Origin: Weissella confusa
Lineage (GTDB): Bacteria > Bacillota > Bacilli > Lactobacillales > Lactobacillaceae
Reading direction: 5' to 3'
Assembly: GCA_016466735.1 (NCBI GenBank)
Contig: JAAOED010000017.1
Location: forward strand, 1 to 61,267
DNA: 61,267 bases
Made by a program: the position numbers and the translations under genes. Position 1 is the first letter of the stretch; every line of letters starts with the position of its first letter. Below the pieces are notes generated by a model that was not told the DNA's origin, searched no databases, and saw nothing but the letters and a program-made list of their open reading frames with translations. Of the stretch, positions 50,551 through 59,698 are shown in pieces.

Positions 50551-50811
50551 ATGTCAAAAAAGCAATTAACGAAGTCTCGTGATAAGGTCATCAGCGGTGT
50601 CATCGGTGGCTTCGCCGAGTTTTTCGGAATCGACGCGACATTGCTTCGCATTATTTTTGCAACCGTCGCTTTCTTCTTCTTCCCACTAGTTATTTTGTAC
50701 ATTGTTGCAGCTGTTGTGATGCCTGAACCATCAAGCCACAATCGCTACGAGTACCGTGACAACGATGATCGCAAGGACGTGACACCACACCGTTACGATG
50801 ACGATATCTAA
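50551..50811 (+). CDS. PspC domain protein
   Basis: An 86-residue membrane protein with the PspC core LTKSRDKVISGVIGGFAEFFG, one or two hydrophobic segments (IIFATVAFFFFPLVILYIVA) and a charged tail (RYEYRDNDDRKD). PspC proteins act in membrane stress. AGAGGGG precedes the ATG. Probably controlled by the divergent PadR. Confidence 0.88.
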   Translation: MSKKQLTKSRDKVISGVIGGFAEFFGIDATLLRIIFATVAFFFFPLVILYIVAAVVMPEPSSHNRYEYRDNDDRKDVTPHRYDDDI

Positions 50812-50819
50812 TACAAAAC

Positions 50820-50858
50820 AAAGCGCCGGCTAGGACGAAAATCCTAACCGGCGCTTTT
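50820..50858. terminator. Bidirectional terminator between pspC and nupC
   Basis: An AAAGCGCCGG stem with a second helix TAGGA/TCCTA, with T-rich tracts on both strands. The two genes converge here. Confidence 0.85.
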
Positions 50859-50868
50859 TATATCTATC

Positions 50869-52110
50869 TTACCAACTAAACAAACCAACCATTGCAGCTG
50901 ACATCAATGATACCAAGATACCTGAAACCAAGATCAATGGCACATTAGCCGCAATCAAATCAGCCTTTTCACGGTTAACCAAACTCTTGTATGATCCGAT
51001 AATCATACCCAACGTACCAAAGTTTGCGAAACTCGTTACGAAGACCGTCAACACAGCACGAGCGTGAGCCGAAGCAAACATTCCCGTGTGGTGTAGCACG
51101 TCCTTTGACACTTCTCCCATGACAACGAATTCGTTCGTTACAAGCTTCGTTCCCATGTATTGCGCGATTTGGAAGGCATCGTTCACATTGAATCCTAACA
51201 ACCAAGCAAATGGGAACATGATAACACCGAAGATATTCTCCAATGACAACCATGGCAACGTCGTCAATGACAACAAGTTATCAATCAATGCTGCCAATCC
51301 AACGAAGGCAATAACCGTTGCGACGATAATAACTGCGACCAAACCAGCACCTTGGATAGAATCACCCAAGAAAGCAAAGAATGGTTGGCGTTGCGTCTTA
51401 CCGTTATCCAATGTTTCTTCGTGGTTCAACACTGCGATAACATCTTCCTCTTCCGGTACTTCAACCGGATTCAAAATCGTCGTCATCATAATTGCACTCA
51501 AAATGTTCAACGGAATTGCCGTCAACACGTACTGACCAGGCATCATACCGACGTATGAACCAACAATCGCTGCCGTAACCGTACTCATTGACATCATGGC
51601 AACCGTCAAATTACGCTTCGCATTCATTTGTTGCAATTGTAGCTTAGAAACGGCCAACACTTCTGTCGTTCCCAAGAACATCATTTCAACTGAGAAAAAT
51701 GATTCGAACTTTGGTTGACCTGTCAAAAATGACAAGCCACGTCCAACCCACTTAACCAACCATGGCAAAACACCAAGGTATGTCAAAATGTCAAACATCG
51801 GAATGATAACAATGATTGGCAAAACAGCTGACGTGACAAAGTTCATTGAACCTGATGCTGGCTTTACCCAATCAGGTAACGCAAATGAAATTCCGTCAAA
51901 GGCTGCACTGGTCAACCATTGGAAACCGTTTGCTGCAGCCAAGACAGCGTCTCGACCAATCGTGAAACTCGTGAAGAACCAAGCCAACAATAATTGGATG
52001 ATCAAGATTACACCAACTGAACGCCAGTGGATGTGCTTGCGGTCACGAGAAAATAAATATGCCACCCCTAGGAATACAAAAATTCCAAGGATGTTCATTA
52101 ACAATAGCAT
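50869..52110 (-). CDS. NupC/CNT-family nucleoside transporter
   Basis: A 413-residue concentrative nucleoside transporter with about ten membrane segments and the CNT region FFSVEMMFLGTTEVLAVSK, plus FANFGTLGMIIGSYKSL. It couples nucleoside uptake to cation gradients. AAGGAG lies 7 nt before the ATG. Two LacI-type operator-like palindromes lie upstream. Confidence 0.92.
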   Translation of the reverse strand: MLLLMNILGIFVFLGVAYLFSRDRKHIHWRSVGVILIIQLLLAWFFTSFTIGRDAVLAAANGFQWLTSAAFDGISFALPDWVKPASGSMNFVTSAVLPIIVIIPMFDILTYLGVLPWLVKWVGRGLSFLTGQPKFESFFSVEMMFLGTTEVLAVSKLQLQQMNAKRNLTVAMMSMSTVTAAIVGSYVGMMPGQYVLTAIPLNILSAIMMTTILNPVEVPEEEDVIAVLNHEETLDNGKTQRQPFFAFLGDSIQGAGLVAVIIVATVIAFVGLAALIDNLLSLTTLPWLSLENIFGVIMFPFAWLLGFNVNDAFQIAQYMGTKLVTNEFVVMGEVSKDVLHHTGMFASAHARAVLTVFVTSFANFGTLGMIIGSYKSLVNREKADLIAANVPLILVSGILVSLMSAAMVGLFSW

Positions 52111-52181
52111 CGCTACTCTCCTTGAGGGGTATTTATGTAAAACAACTTAACAAACTTAAGTGTATCAAAAGTAAGCGACTT

Positions 52182-52195
52182 GTTAAACGATTTAC
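52182..52195. promoter_or_regulatory. LacI-type operator-like site 1 upstream of nupC
   Basis: GTTAAACGATTTAC resembles the perfect site at 52212-52225 with central CG. Center-to-center spacing is 30 bp, about three helical turns. Confidence 0.5.
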
Positions 52196-52211
52196 CCTTA
52201 ATGTAAATTCA

Positions 52212-52225
52212 GTTAAACGTTTAAC
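52212..52225. promoter_or_regulatory. LacI-type operator-like site 2 upstream of nupC
   Basis: GTTAAACGTTTAAC, a perfect 14 bp palindrome with central CG, typical of LacI/GalR-family operators. It differs from cre at the outer G, so a nucleoside-responsive regulator elsewhere is possible. Confidence 0.55.
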
Positions 52226-52238
52226 CTGCAATATCCAC

Positions 52239-52276
52239 CAAAAAACACACCTACTTTTACAAGTAGATGCGTTCTG
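52239..52276 (-). terminator. Terminator after the LCP gene
   Basis: A 13 bp stem that includes G-U pairs on the minus strand, followed by TTTTTTGG. It lies just after the LCP stop. Confidence 0.75.
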
Positions 52277-52283
52277 ATAAACA

Positions 52284-53570
52284 TTATTGCGCGTATGAAT
52301 AGTAGTCGGCTCCGTAAGTTCCGGTACCATCATCTGTCGTGCTGCCATATTCTGAAGTCGTGTCAGATGTTTCAGAAGAACTGTTGTAGACATACGATGT
52401 CAACCCGTTAGCTGCAATCGTCGCTGAGCTAACTTCACCACCAAACATTGTACCAGTATCAGCTTCCTTCAAACCAAGTGACTTACGCAACACGTTTGTG
52501 ACACGTTGCTTTTCATCTGGTGTGATCAACTCAGAAGAACCTGAAGTCAAACCAACACTAACACCTTGTGCGTGATCAGTCTTAATTGTCTTAGCAGCAC
52601 TGTTGTACTTTGAAGCAATCGTTAACATATCATCAAAGGTCAAATCAGTGTTCGTTGAATCAGAAATCGTGTTCAAGAACTTCGCGTTAATCAACTTAGT
52701 TGGGTTGCTCTTAGCTTTTTCAACAATAGCTTCAAGTACCAAACGTTGACGTTCTTGACGACCGTAGTCTCCACGTGGGTCATCGTAACGCATACGAGAG
52801 AAGGCCAACGCTGCTGCACCATTCATCTTGTGGTACGTGTGCGTCACACCATCTTCACCAGTGTGCGTGTATGTAGATGAACCTTCTGTAAAGCTATATA
52901 GGTTACCTGGATCTTGGTGCGCCGTATCTGGGTTGTAATCAAACGTCAATGGTGACTCAACCTTGATACCGCCTAATTCATTAACAACCTTCTCTAGAGC
53001 ACCCATGTTAACAAGGGCATAGAAGTCAATTGGCACATTCAACCAATCTTGAATCGTCTTAATCGTCGTCTTGGCTGATCCAAACTCATAAGCTGAATTC
53101 AACTTTTGAGGGAATTGGCTTTCAAATCCAACCGGGGCGATAACAGAGTCACGTGGCAATGACATGACCGTTACCTTTTCCTTCGTTGGGTTAACCGTTA
53201 CCAACATCAATGAATCAGTACGACCCTTATCTGTTCGTCCCAACTCACCAGTATCAGTTCCCAGTAGCAAAATTGAGAATGGCTTTCCATCTGCTAGAAC
53301 TGCAGACACGTCACGTGACTTCTTAACACCTGCACTCTGAAAGGCGTTGTTAACCGCATTTTTCGTGTTGTTGAAAACCGTTCCAGCAACCGCTCCAACC
53401 CCAAGTACTAGGACTGCAATAACCGCTAAGATAATATTGCGAGCAACTTTAAATTTATTACCATCTTTCGGACGCTTAGGACCGCGGGGACCGCGAACTT
53501 TTTTTTGGTGACTATTCGCCAACCGTTCGGCCTCACGACGCGCTGTGCGTGATTGCGGCTCATTTTCCAT
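52284..53570 (-). CDS. LytR-CpsA-Psr family cell-wall glycopolymer ligase
   Basis: A 428-residue protein: a basic cytoplasmic tail, one transmembrane helix (IILAVIAVLVLGVGAVAGTV) and the extracellular LCP domain. Motifs are FSILLLGTDTGELGRTDKGR, TDSLMLVTVNP and VMSLPRDS with conserved Arg/Asp. LCP enzymes attach teichoic acids or polysaccharides to peptidoglycan. The Ser/Thr-rich C-terminal tail looks disordered. AGGAG lies 6 nt before the ATG. Confidence 0.93.
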   Translation of the reverse strand: MENEPQSRTARREAERLANSHQKKVRGPRGPKRPKDGNKFKVARNIILAVIAVLVLGVGAVAGTVFNNTKNAVNNAFQSAGVKKSRDVSAVLADGKPFSILLLGTDTGELGRTDKGRTDSLMLVTVNPTKEKVTVMSLPRDSVIAPVGFESQFPQKLNSAYEFGSAKTTIKTIQDWLNVPIDFYALVNMGALEKVVNELGGIKVESPLTFDYNPDTAHQDPGNLYSFTEGSSTYTHTGEDGVTHTYHKMNGAAALAFSRMRYDDPRGDYGRQERQRLVLEAIVEKAKSNPTKLINAKFLNTISDSTNTDLTFDDMLTIASKYNSAAKTIKTDHAQGVSVGLTSGSSELITPDEKQRVTNVLRKSLGLKEADTGTMFGGEVSSATIAANGLTSYVYNSSSETSDTTSEYGSTTDDGTGTYGADYYSYAQ

Positions 53571-53719
53571 GAGCGACTCCTCTCTTCAATCCAGTAGTGT
53601 TTAATACTGATTAATACCAATTTTTATAATTCTCAAGATATCGCAAAAACGGTATCTTTGACATTATACAAGCCTCCACCTTTAAAAAAGCTTATAGTAA
53701 CTTATTTATTCTATACCAA

Positions 53720-53761
53720 AAAACAAGCATAGTCAGCACTTCTTACTAACTACGCTTGTTT
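53720..53761 (-). terminator. Terminator after thyA
   Basis: An AAACAAGC-type stem-loop with G-U pairs on the minus strand, followed by TTTTTTGG. Confidence 0.7.
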
Positions 53762-53773
53762 CATAATCAAACA

Positions 53774-54730
53774 TTAAACTGCAACTGGTGCCTTAATCGA
53801 CTTGGCTGGCTTATAGTTTTCAACCTTAATATCATCCATCGTGTAATCAAAAATTGAAGTTACATCCGGATTCAACACAAGCGTTGGCAACTCAGCCATT
53901 TCACGCGAAAGTTGTTCAGTCACTTGGTCAACGTGGTTTGAGTAGATATGCGCATCCCCAAACGTGTGCACGAACTCGCCCGCTTCAAGACCAGTTTGCG
54001 CGGCCACCATGTGCAACAACAATGAATACGACGCAATATTGAATGGCACACCCAAGAAGATGTCAGCTGAACGTTGGTAAAGCTGCAAACTCAGCTTGCC
54101 ATCTGCCACGTAGAATTGGAACAACGTGTGGCACGGTGGCAACGCTTGTGATGGGACGTCTTCCGGGTTCCAGGCACTAACAATCAAGCGACGTGAATTT
54201 GGGTTCGTCTTAATTTGGTTCACCACATCATCGATTTGATCAATGAAGCCACCTTGCACCTTACGCCAGTGACGCCATTGCGCCCCGTAAACATCACCCA
54301 ACTCGCCATACTTATCAGCAAAGGCGTCATCTGACAAAATGCGGTCAACAAATAGTTGGTGTTGCTCATCGTAAGCAGCCTTGAACTCATCATCCACTAG
54401 AGCACGGCGACCAAAATCAGTCATATCAGGCCCTGTGTACTCTTCAGATTCAATCCAATTTTTAAATGCCCATTCATCCCAAATGTGATTGTTGTGCTCT
54501 AATAGGAAACGAATATTAGTATTACCTTGCAAGAACCAAAGCAATTCACTCTTAATCAAACCAAACGGCACGCGTTTCGTTGTTAGCAACGGAAAGCCTT
54601 CTGCCATATCAAAGTGTAATTGACGTCCAAATACCGAGCGTGTACCAGTCCCCGTGCGATCACCCTTCACATTACCTGTTTCCAACACTTCACGTGCCAT
54701 ATCCAAATATGCTTGTTCATTACGACTCAT
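53774..54730 (-). CDS. thyA: Thymidylate synthase
   Basis: Methylates dUMP to dTMP with methylene-tetrahydrofolate. The 318-residue (long Lactobacillales form) protein has [14 protein letters not shown], the catalytic cysteine in [12 protein letters not shown] and [17 protein letters not shown]. It follows the dCMP deaminase gene by 12 nt, so deamination and methylation steps are co-expressed. No folA gene follows. Confidence 0.97.
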   Translation of the reverse strand: MSRNEQAYLDMAREVLETGNVKGDRTGTGTRSVFGRQLHFDMAEGFPLLTTKRVPFGLIKSELLWFLQGNTNIRFLLEHNNHIWDEWAFKNWIESEEYTGPDMTDFGRRALVDDEFKAAYDEQHQLFVDRILSDDAFADKYGELGDVYGAQWRHWRKVQGGFIDQIDDVVNQIKTNPNSRRLIVSAWNPEDVPSQALPPCHTLFQFYVADGKLSLQLYQRSADIFLGVPFNIASYSLLLHMVAAQTGLEAGEFVHTFGDAHIYSNHVDQVTEQLSREMAELPTLVLNPDVTSIFDYTMDDIKVENYKPAKSIKAPVAV

Positions 54731-54742
54731 GTCATTATCCCC

Positions 54743-55228
54743 TTAGTTGTTTTCAGTTACGTACTTATCAAAATTAATCATTGCAACATCCGCAGCCGTC
54801 AATGGCACTTGTTGCAGTGCAACACCCTTGGCTTGGATTAACGACGTCGCAAACTCATCGTTATTGTAGTTACGGATGTAGTTAATCTTCTTAATGCCCG
54901 CTTGTAACAAAAACTTCGTGCAGTGCACGCAAGGAAAATCTGTGACGTAAATCTCAGCACCTTCTGCCGCAATCCCCATTTTTGCTAGTTGCATCAAGGC
55001 GTTTTGCTCCGCGTGAACCGCGCGAATGCAGTGCCCATCAACAATTAAATCCCCAACTTCTGTACAGTGTGGTGTCCCTGTGACCGATCCATTATATCCA
55101 CTCGCAATAATACGGCCATCTTTAACAACCACAGCGCCGACATGTAGTCGCGTACAAGTACTACGCGAAGCCAGCATGGCCGCTTGCATCATAAAGTACG
55201 CCGGCCAACCAATTCGTTCGTCTTTCAT
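54743..55228 (-). CDS. dCMP deaminase (ComEB family)
   Basis: A 161-residue zinc deaminase that makes dUMP from dCMP. Zinc motif: HAEQNAL plus FPCVHCTKF; an additional His/Cys region is near TGTPHCTEVGD. GGGGAAGAG precedes the ATG at 55228; the longer frame to 55291 lacks homology and is rejected. It supplies substrate to the adjacent thyA product. Confidence 0.93.
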   Translation of the reverse strand: MKDERIGWPAYFMMQAAMLASRSTCTRLHVGAVVVKDGRIIASGYNGSVTGTPHCTEVGDLIVDGHCIRAVHAEQNALMQLAKMGIAAEGAEIYVTDFPCVHCTKFLLQAGIKKINYIRNYNNDEFATSLIQAKGVALQQVPLTAADVAMINFDKYVTENN

Positions 55229-55526
55229 TACTCTTCCCCGTAGATTTATTTTCGTTATCACTATAATAACCGACAAAATCGAACGTTTCAAATCTTGATT
55301 TTTAAGTTCGTACGTGATTTTATTCTGTTTTTACACGTTAGCCGAACACGGCATCATAAACAGATACCAAAAATCGGCAAGTTACGAATATTAAAAAATG
55401 AAACCACCTCAAATGAACTTAAGCCCGAAAGTTAAAGTCAGAAACAAATCAATGTCATTTAGAAAATGGAATTTTTCACGCATCTAAACTCTCTCATTAA
55501 AAAGAGGTGCACAATATTATTTTCCG
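55229..55526. other. Non-coding gap between dCMP deaminase and veg
   Basis: About 300 nt of AT-rich sequence between divergent genes. The promoter of the deaminase-thyA pair should be here. No RNA gene, repeat or ORF is recognised. Confidence 0.5.
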
Positions 55527-55555
55527 TTGTGAATTTACATTTTTTATGATAAAAT
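55527..55555 (+). promoter_or_regulatory. veg promoter
   Basis: TTGTGA (55527-55532), a 17 nt spacer and TAAAAT (55550-55555) with an upstream TG (extended -10). The Bacillus veg promoter is also very strong. Confidence 0.8.
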
Positions 55556-55568
55556 TGTAAATGACCTT

Positions 55569-55635
55569 AGCGCGTTTTAAAACGCGCTCGTTTACGCAGC
55601 GGTTTCATTTGTCGCTGGATGTGAGGATAGCCTCA
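55569..55635 (+). promoter_or_regulatory. Structured leader of veg
   Basis: A 20 bp perfect palindrome AGCGCGTTTT/AAAACGCGCT (55569-55588) and a hairpin GTGAGG-ATA-GCCTCAC (55620-55635) precede the AAGGAG site. No T run is present, so they likely stabilise the mRNA or affect initiation. Confidence 0.5.
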
Positions 55636-55649
55636 CGAAAGGAGTTCTT

Positions 55650-55883
55650 ATGCCTGCAGCATTAGCAGAAATTAAGCAACAATTAGACGATCACCTTGGT
55701 GAGCCAATTACTTTGATTACTCACGAGAGCCGTCACCGTAACATCGAGCACGAAGCCGTTGTACGCGAGACGTTCCGTTCAGTATTCGTCCTAGACTTGA
55801 AGCAAGAAGGTAACGAGTTCGACCGTGCCTCATTCAGCTACACGGATATCTTGACGGATAACATCGAGATTACTTTCGCCTAA
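55650..55883 (+). CDS. veg: Veg family protein (DUF1021)
   Basis: A 77-residue small cytosolic protein. The N-terminal LAEIKQQLDDHLGEPITL, central VRETFRSVFVLDL and C-terminal SFSYTDILTDNIEITF match Veg, an abundant protein that promotes biofilm gene expression in Bacillus subtilis. AAGGAG precedes the ATG. It lies near ksgA, as in Bacillus, but two CorC-like genes intervene on the other strand. Confidence 0.88.
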   Translation: MPAALAEIKQQLDDHLGEPITLITHESRHRNIEHEAVVRETFRSVFVLDLKQEGNEFDRASFSYTDILTDNIEITFA

Positions 55884-55888
55884 CAAAC

Positions 55889-55920
55889 AAGCCCCGATTC
55901 GCATCAGCGGATCGGGGCTT
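55889..55920. terminator. Bidirectional terminator between veg and the CorC-like gene
   Basis: AAGCCCCGAT (55889-55898) pairs with ATCGGGGCTT (55911-55920). T-rich tracts follow on both strands. Confidence 0.85.
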
Positions 55921-55925
55921 TTCTC

Positions 55926-57293
55926 TTACTCTTCGATTGTCATGTCATCATCCGTTGTTGGTGCAACACGAACAACTTCAAACTCATTGATGTAGGCATC
56001 CTTGAAATCAAGCGCCGTAATTTCAAAATCAAGCACCTTGATGGTATCACCTGCTGACGTATCTGAATGCTCATCCAAGAAGTATCCAGTCAGCGTCACC
56101 ATGTCAGAATCATCAAATGGACGAATATCGACATGGAAGTAACGTTCAAAGTCATACAACGTCATCTTTCCAGAGACCTTGTAGTGCATGTTACCAGCTT
56201 CATCAGTACCTAGCTTTTCAACCAGATCATCAGCAACCGCATCCATCTCATCACGAACTGAACCAAACAACTCTTCGTAGATGTCCTTATCAGTCACGAT
56301 ACCTGACGTTCCACCGTATTCATCCTTCACGATAACGATTGGCGTACGACGCGCAATCATCTTTTGCAAAACATCTTGAATTGGCATATTTTCAGGCACC
56401 GTTGGCATGTGACGGATAATCTTACGAACAGATAACGTGTCATCAATTTGGGCTTGGCGCATCAAATCATAATTGAAGACGTATCCCAAAATCTTATCCT
56501 TATCATTGTCAGCCACGACTGGGAAACGAGAGTGCTTCGTTTCAAAGTAGCGTTGCAAGGTGTCGTGCACTGAATCTGTGATATCAACGACATCCAATTG
56601 TGTACGGTCAATCATAATATCAACCGCTACCTTGTCATTCATTTCAAAGGCACGTTGCATAAAGACATAATCAGCATCATCAAGTTCACCACTGCGCGCG
56701 GCTGTACGTGACAAGCTTAGGATTTCGGCTTCTGAATAAACCTCATCCCCTTCATTAGCTGGTTTCATCCCCATCAAGTGCGTCACACCAGTCGCTGAAA
56801 CGTTCAACAACCACACAAATGGATAGAAGATAACGTGGAAGAGACGCAATGGCGTTGCGACAAACAAAGCCACCTTCACTGGGAAGTCGATGGCCACGTT
56901 CTTTGGCACCAACTCCGTGAAGACCACTTCAACATACGTCAAGAAGACCAAGGCAATCACTGATGCAATGACACCAGCACTCGCCCCCGTCATTTCCTTC
57001 AAAAAGCCACCTTCAAGTAACAAGTGGGCAATTGTCTCTTCACCCATCCAACCAAGAATCAACCCAGCCAACGTAATACCAACTTGGGTCGTTGATAGAT
57101 ACTCGTTTAGGTTTTCAACCATGTGGATAGCTGTTGCAATTTGACGTGATGGCTTTTCACGTTCTTCTTGCAACTCAACCAAGGCACTTTTACGCACCTT
57201 AACCAAGGCAAATTCAGCTGCAACGAATAACGTCGCAAACAATAGGACTAGGATGATGACAATAATCGAAATTAATAACTCACCTTCACTCAA
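55926..57293 (-). CDS. HlyC/CorC family transporter-like protein 1 (CNNM-CBS)
   Basis: A 455-residue membrane protein: an N-terminal CNNM domain with about four helices (residues 1-200), a CBS pair (IMIDRTQLDVVDITDSVHDT, then DEYGGTSGIVTDKDIYEEL) and a CorC_HlyC domain (KVSGKMTLYDFERYF). Relatives are linked to magnesium or cobalt efflux. The next upstream gene is a close paralogue of equal layout, so this is a tandem duplication. Confidence 0.92.
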   Translation of the reverse strand: MSEGELLISIIVIILVLLFATLFVAAEFALVKVRKSALVELQEEREKPSRQIATAIHMVENLNEYLSTTQVGITLAGLILGWMGEETIAHLLLEGGFLKEMTGASAGVIASVIALVFLTYVEVVFTELVPKNVAIDFPVKVALFVATPLRLFHVIFYPFVWLLNVSATGVTHLMGMKPANEGDEVYSEAEILSLSRTAARSGELDDADYVFMQRAFEMNDKVAVDIMIDRTQLDVVDITDSVHDTLQRYFETKHSRFPVVADNDKDKILGYVFNYDLMRQAQIDDTLSVRKIIRHMPTVPENMPIQDVLQKMIARRTPIVIVKDEYGGTSGIVTDKDIYEELFGSVRDEMDAVADDLVEKLGTDEAGNMHYKVSGKMTLYDFERYFHVDIRPFDDSDMVTLTGYFLDEHSDTSAGDTIKVLDFEITALDFKDAYINEFEVVRVAPTTDDDMTIEE

Positions 57294-57334
57294 TGTTTTT
57301 CCCTACTTTCTTTTAGTACAAATTCAATGACACC

Positions 57335-57343
57335 ATTATAGCA
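57335..57343 (-). promoter_or_regulatory. Promoter of CorC-like gene 1 (extended -10)
   Basis: Minus-strand TGCTATAAT, a perfect extended -10, about 40 nt upstream of the gene and right after the upstream terminator. It gives this paralogue its own expression. Confidence 0.6.
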
Positions 57344-57346
57344 AAA

Positions 57347-57370
57347 AACACCTGATATTTATCAGGTGTT
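57347..57370 (-). terminator. Rho-independent terminator after CorC-like gene 2
   Basis: A 10 bp stem (57347-57356 with 57361-57370) is followed by TTTTTTGC on the minus strand. The two paralogues are thus separate transcription units. Confidence 0.85.
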
Positions 57371-57383
57371 CACTTGCGTATGA

Positions 57384-58745
57384 TTAATGTTCGTCTTCTG
57401 AGTCTGATTCAGAATCTTCTTCAGGCAACGCCACAACTTCGAAATCATTGATGTAAGCATCCTTGAAATCCAATGCTGTAATTTCAAAGTTATTAATCTT
57501 GATAGCTTCACCAACCTCAAAGTTAGGGTGCTCATCAAGAACATAACCTGTCAACGTCGCCATTTCTGAATCCTCAAATGAACGGATTTCAGTCTTAAAG
57601 AATCGTTCGAAATCGTACAACGTCATCTTTCCAGAGACCTTGTAGTGCATGTTTCCTTCCTCATCTGATCCAAGCTTTTGAACCAAATCATCAGAAACAT
57701 CATCGATTTCGTCACGCACCGTACCGAACAACTCTTCATAAACGTCCTTATCAGTAACGATACCTGACGTTCCACCATACTCGTCCTTAACAACAACGAT
57801 TGGTGCACGGTGCTCAATCATTTCTTGCAAAACTTCCGTAATTGGCTGGTTTTCAGAAACGACTGGCAAATTACGCAAAACAGTTCGAACTGATGCATCC
57901 ATACTCAAACGACCTTGGCGAACCAAATCATATGAGAAGACGTATCCCAAAATTTTGTCCTTGTCGTTGTCAGCAACCACTGGCATACGTGAGAACTTTT
58001 CTTCTAGGTACAAGTTCAATGCATCTCCGATTGTGTCCGTAACATCCACAACTGTTAGTTGAGTACGGTCAATCATAATATCAACTGCAACCTTGTCATT
58101 CATTGAGAAGGCACGCTTCATAAACGTTAAGTCTTCTTCGTCCAACTCACCCGCTTGGGCAGCATCTTCAGACAACGAAATGATTTCGTTTTGTGAGTAG
58201 ATGTCTTCATCTGGGTGAGCATTAAATCCAAGCATCTTCGTAACCACAGCAGCCGTACGGTCAAACAACCAAATCAATGGATAAAGTACGATGTGGAAGA
58301 ACATAACTGGGCGCACGATGAACAACAACACCTTAACCGGTTGGTCAATGGCAATGTTCTTTGGCACCAAGTCAGTAAAGACAGCGTGAATAAATGTAAA
58401 GATCAAAATTGCGGCTACTGACGCCACACTGTGGGCAATCGCTGCTGGCAAGACACCTGATGAGATAATCAAATCAGCAATGAATTCTTCACCCAACCAA
58501 CCCAAAATCAATGACGTCAGCGTAATACCAACTTGTGCAGTTGATAGGTACTCTGTCATGTGGTTAGTCATGTTAATGGCGTGTGTTAAGTTAGATGATG
58601 GCTTATTACGCGCTTCTTGTAGGGCACGCAACGCTGATGGACGCACCTTAACCAGTGAGTACTCAGTCAGCGTAAACAAGACAGCCAACAGCAAAATAAC
58701 AACAATAACAACAATATTGATCATAATAGACGGACCGGAATCCAT
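57384..58745 (-). CDS. HlyC/CorC family transporter-like protein 2 (CNNM-CBS)
   Basis: A 453-residue paralogue of the next gene with the same CNNM, CBS and CorC_HlyC order. Long shared stretches include YVFSYDLVRQ versus YVFNYDLMRQ and KDEYGGTSGIVTDKD. The C-terminus is more acidic (EEDSESDSEDEH). Membrane location and metal homeostasis are inferred from the family. Confidence 0.92.
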   Translation of the reverse strand: MDSGPSIMINIVVIVVILLLAVLFTLTEYSLVKVRPSALRALQEARNKPSSNLTHAINMTNHMTEYLSTAQVGITLTSLILGWLGEEFIADLIISSGVLPAAIAHSVASVAAILIFTFIHAVFTDLVPKNIAIDQPVKVLLFIVRPVMFFHIVLYPLIWLFDRTAAVVTKMLGFNAHPDEDIYSQNEIISLSEDAAQAGELDEEDLTFMKRAFSMNDKVAVDIMIDRTQLTVVDVTDTIGDALNLYLEEKFSRMPVVADNDKDKILGYVFSYDLVRQGRLSMDASVRTVLRNLPVVSENQPITEVLQEMIEHRAPIVVVKDEYGGTSGIVTDKDVYEELFGTVRDEIDDVSDDLVQKLGSDEEGNMHYKVSGKMTLYDFERFFKTEIRSFEDSEMATLTGYVLDEHPNFEVGEAIKINNFEITALDFKDAYINDFEVVALPEEDSESDSEDEH

Positions 58746-58801
58746 AATCGGTTTACCTCTTCTTTAATAAAAATATTTTAGTAATAAACATTATAACAGA
58801 A

Positions 58802-59698
58802 TTAACCGTTATAAACACCCGCATCATATAATGCGTTATGCAATTCAATGAATCGCTCCAATGACAACTTTTCCGCTCGCGTACGTGGATCTAAATCAAT
58901 AGCTTCAAGTGCAGCCGTCAACTTAGCTTGCATTGCTTCACCCTTACCAAAGGCCGTCGTCAAGTTGTTCCACAAAGTCTTACGACGCATCACAAAACCA
59001 ATCTTGAACAACTCAAACAATTGCTTTTCATCACGTGGTTGAACCGCCAATGGCTCACGTGGCGTCAATGAAATAATCGCTGAATCAACATTAGGGTTTG
59101 GCACAAATGCTGTACGTGATACCGTAAAGGCCAACTTGGCGTTCATGCGATATTGCACTGCCAACGTCAAAGAACCATAATCCTTTGTACCTGGCTCAGC
59201 TGACAATCGATCAGCAACTTCCTTTTGCATCATCACAACAATGTTGTCGAAGTGAATACCTGATTGCAACACTTGCATCAAAATTGGTGTCGTAATGTAG
59301 TAAGGCAAGTTGGCCACCAACTTCAATGGCGCCGTTGTATCAGCAAATTGCTTGGCGAATTCCTTCTCCAAATTAACCTTCAAGATGTCATTATGCACAA
59401 TTGTGACATTGTCATATGGCGCCATCGTGTGGTCCAATACTGGAATCAAACGGTCATCGATTTCAAAGGCGACGACTTGCTTGGCTGCACGGGCTAGTTG
59501 CTCCGTCAACGCACCAATACCAGGTCCAATTTCAACAACGTTATCCGTATCCTTTACGTCACCGGCTGCGACGATATTCTTCAAAATATTGATATCCGTC
59601 AAGAAGTTTTGACCAAGTGACTTCTTAGTATTGATACCAAATTGATTCATGATAGCTTGCGTGCGCACCGGCGTCGCAATATCAGGTACATCAGACAT
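58802..59698 (-). CDS. ksgA: 16S rRNA (A1518/A1519-N6) dimethyltransferase
   Basis: Dimethylates two adjacent adenines near the 3' end of 16S rRNA in late 30S assembly. The 298-residue protein has KKSLGQNFLTDINILKNIV, SAM motif VVEIGPGIGALTEQLA and the catalytic NLPYYITTPIL. Its loss confers kasugamycin resistance in other bacteria. It starts right after rnmV ends. Confidence 0.97.
   Translation of the reverse strand: MSDVPDIATPVRTQAIMNQFGINTKKSLGQNFLTDINILKNIVAAGDVKDTDNVVEIGPGIGALTEQLARAAKQVVAFEIDDRLIPVLDHTMAPYDNVTIVHNDILKVNLEKEFAKQFADTTAPLKLVANLPYYITTPILMQVLQSGIHFDNIVVMMQKEVADRLSAEPGTKDYGSLTLAVQYRMNAKLAFTVSRTAFVPNPNVDSAIISLTPREPLAVQPRDEKQLFELFKIGFVMRRKTLWNNLTTAFGKGEAMQAKLTAALEAIDLDPRTRAEKLSLERFIELHNALYDAGVYNG

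Noticed and set aside
55229-55526. Gap considered for a tRNA or riboswitch
   Set aside because: No cloverleaf, T-box or aptamer-like conserved motif could be found by eye.
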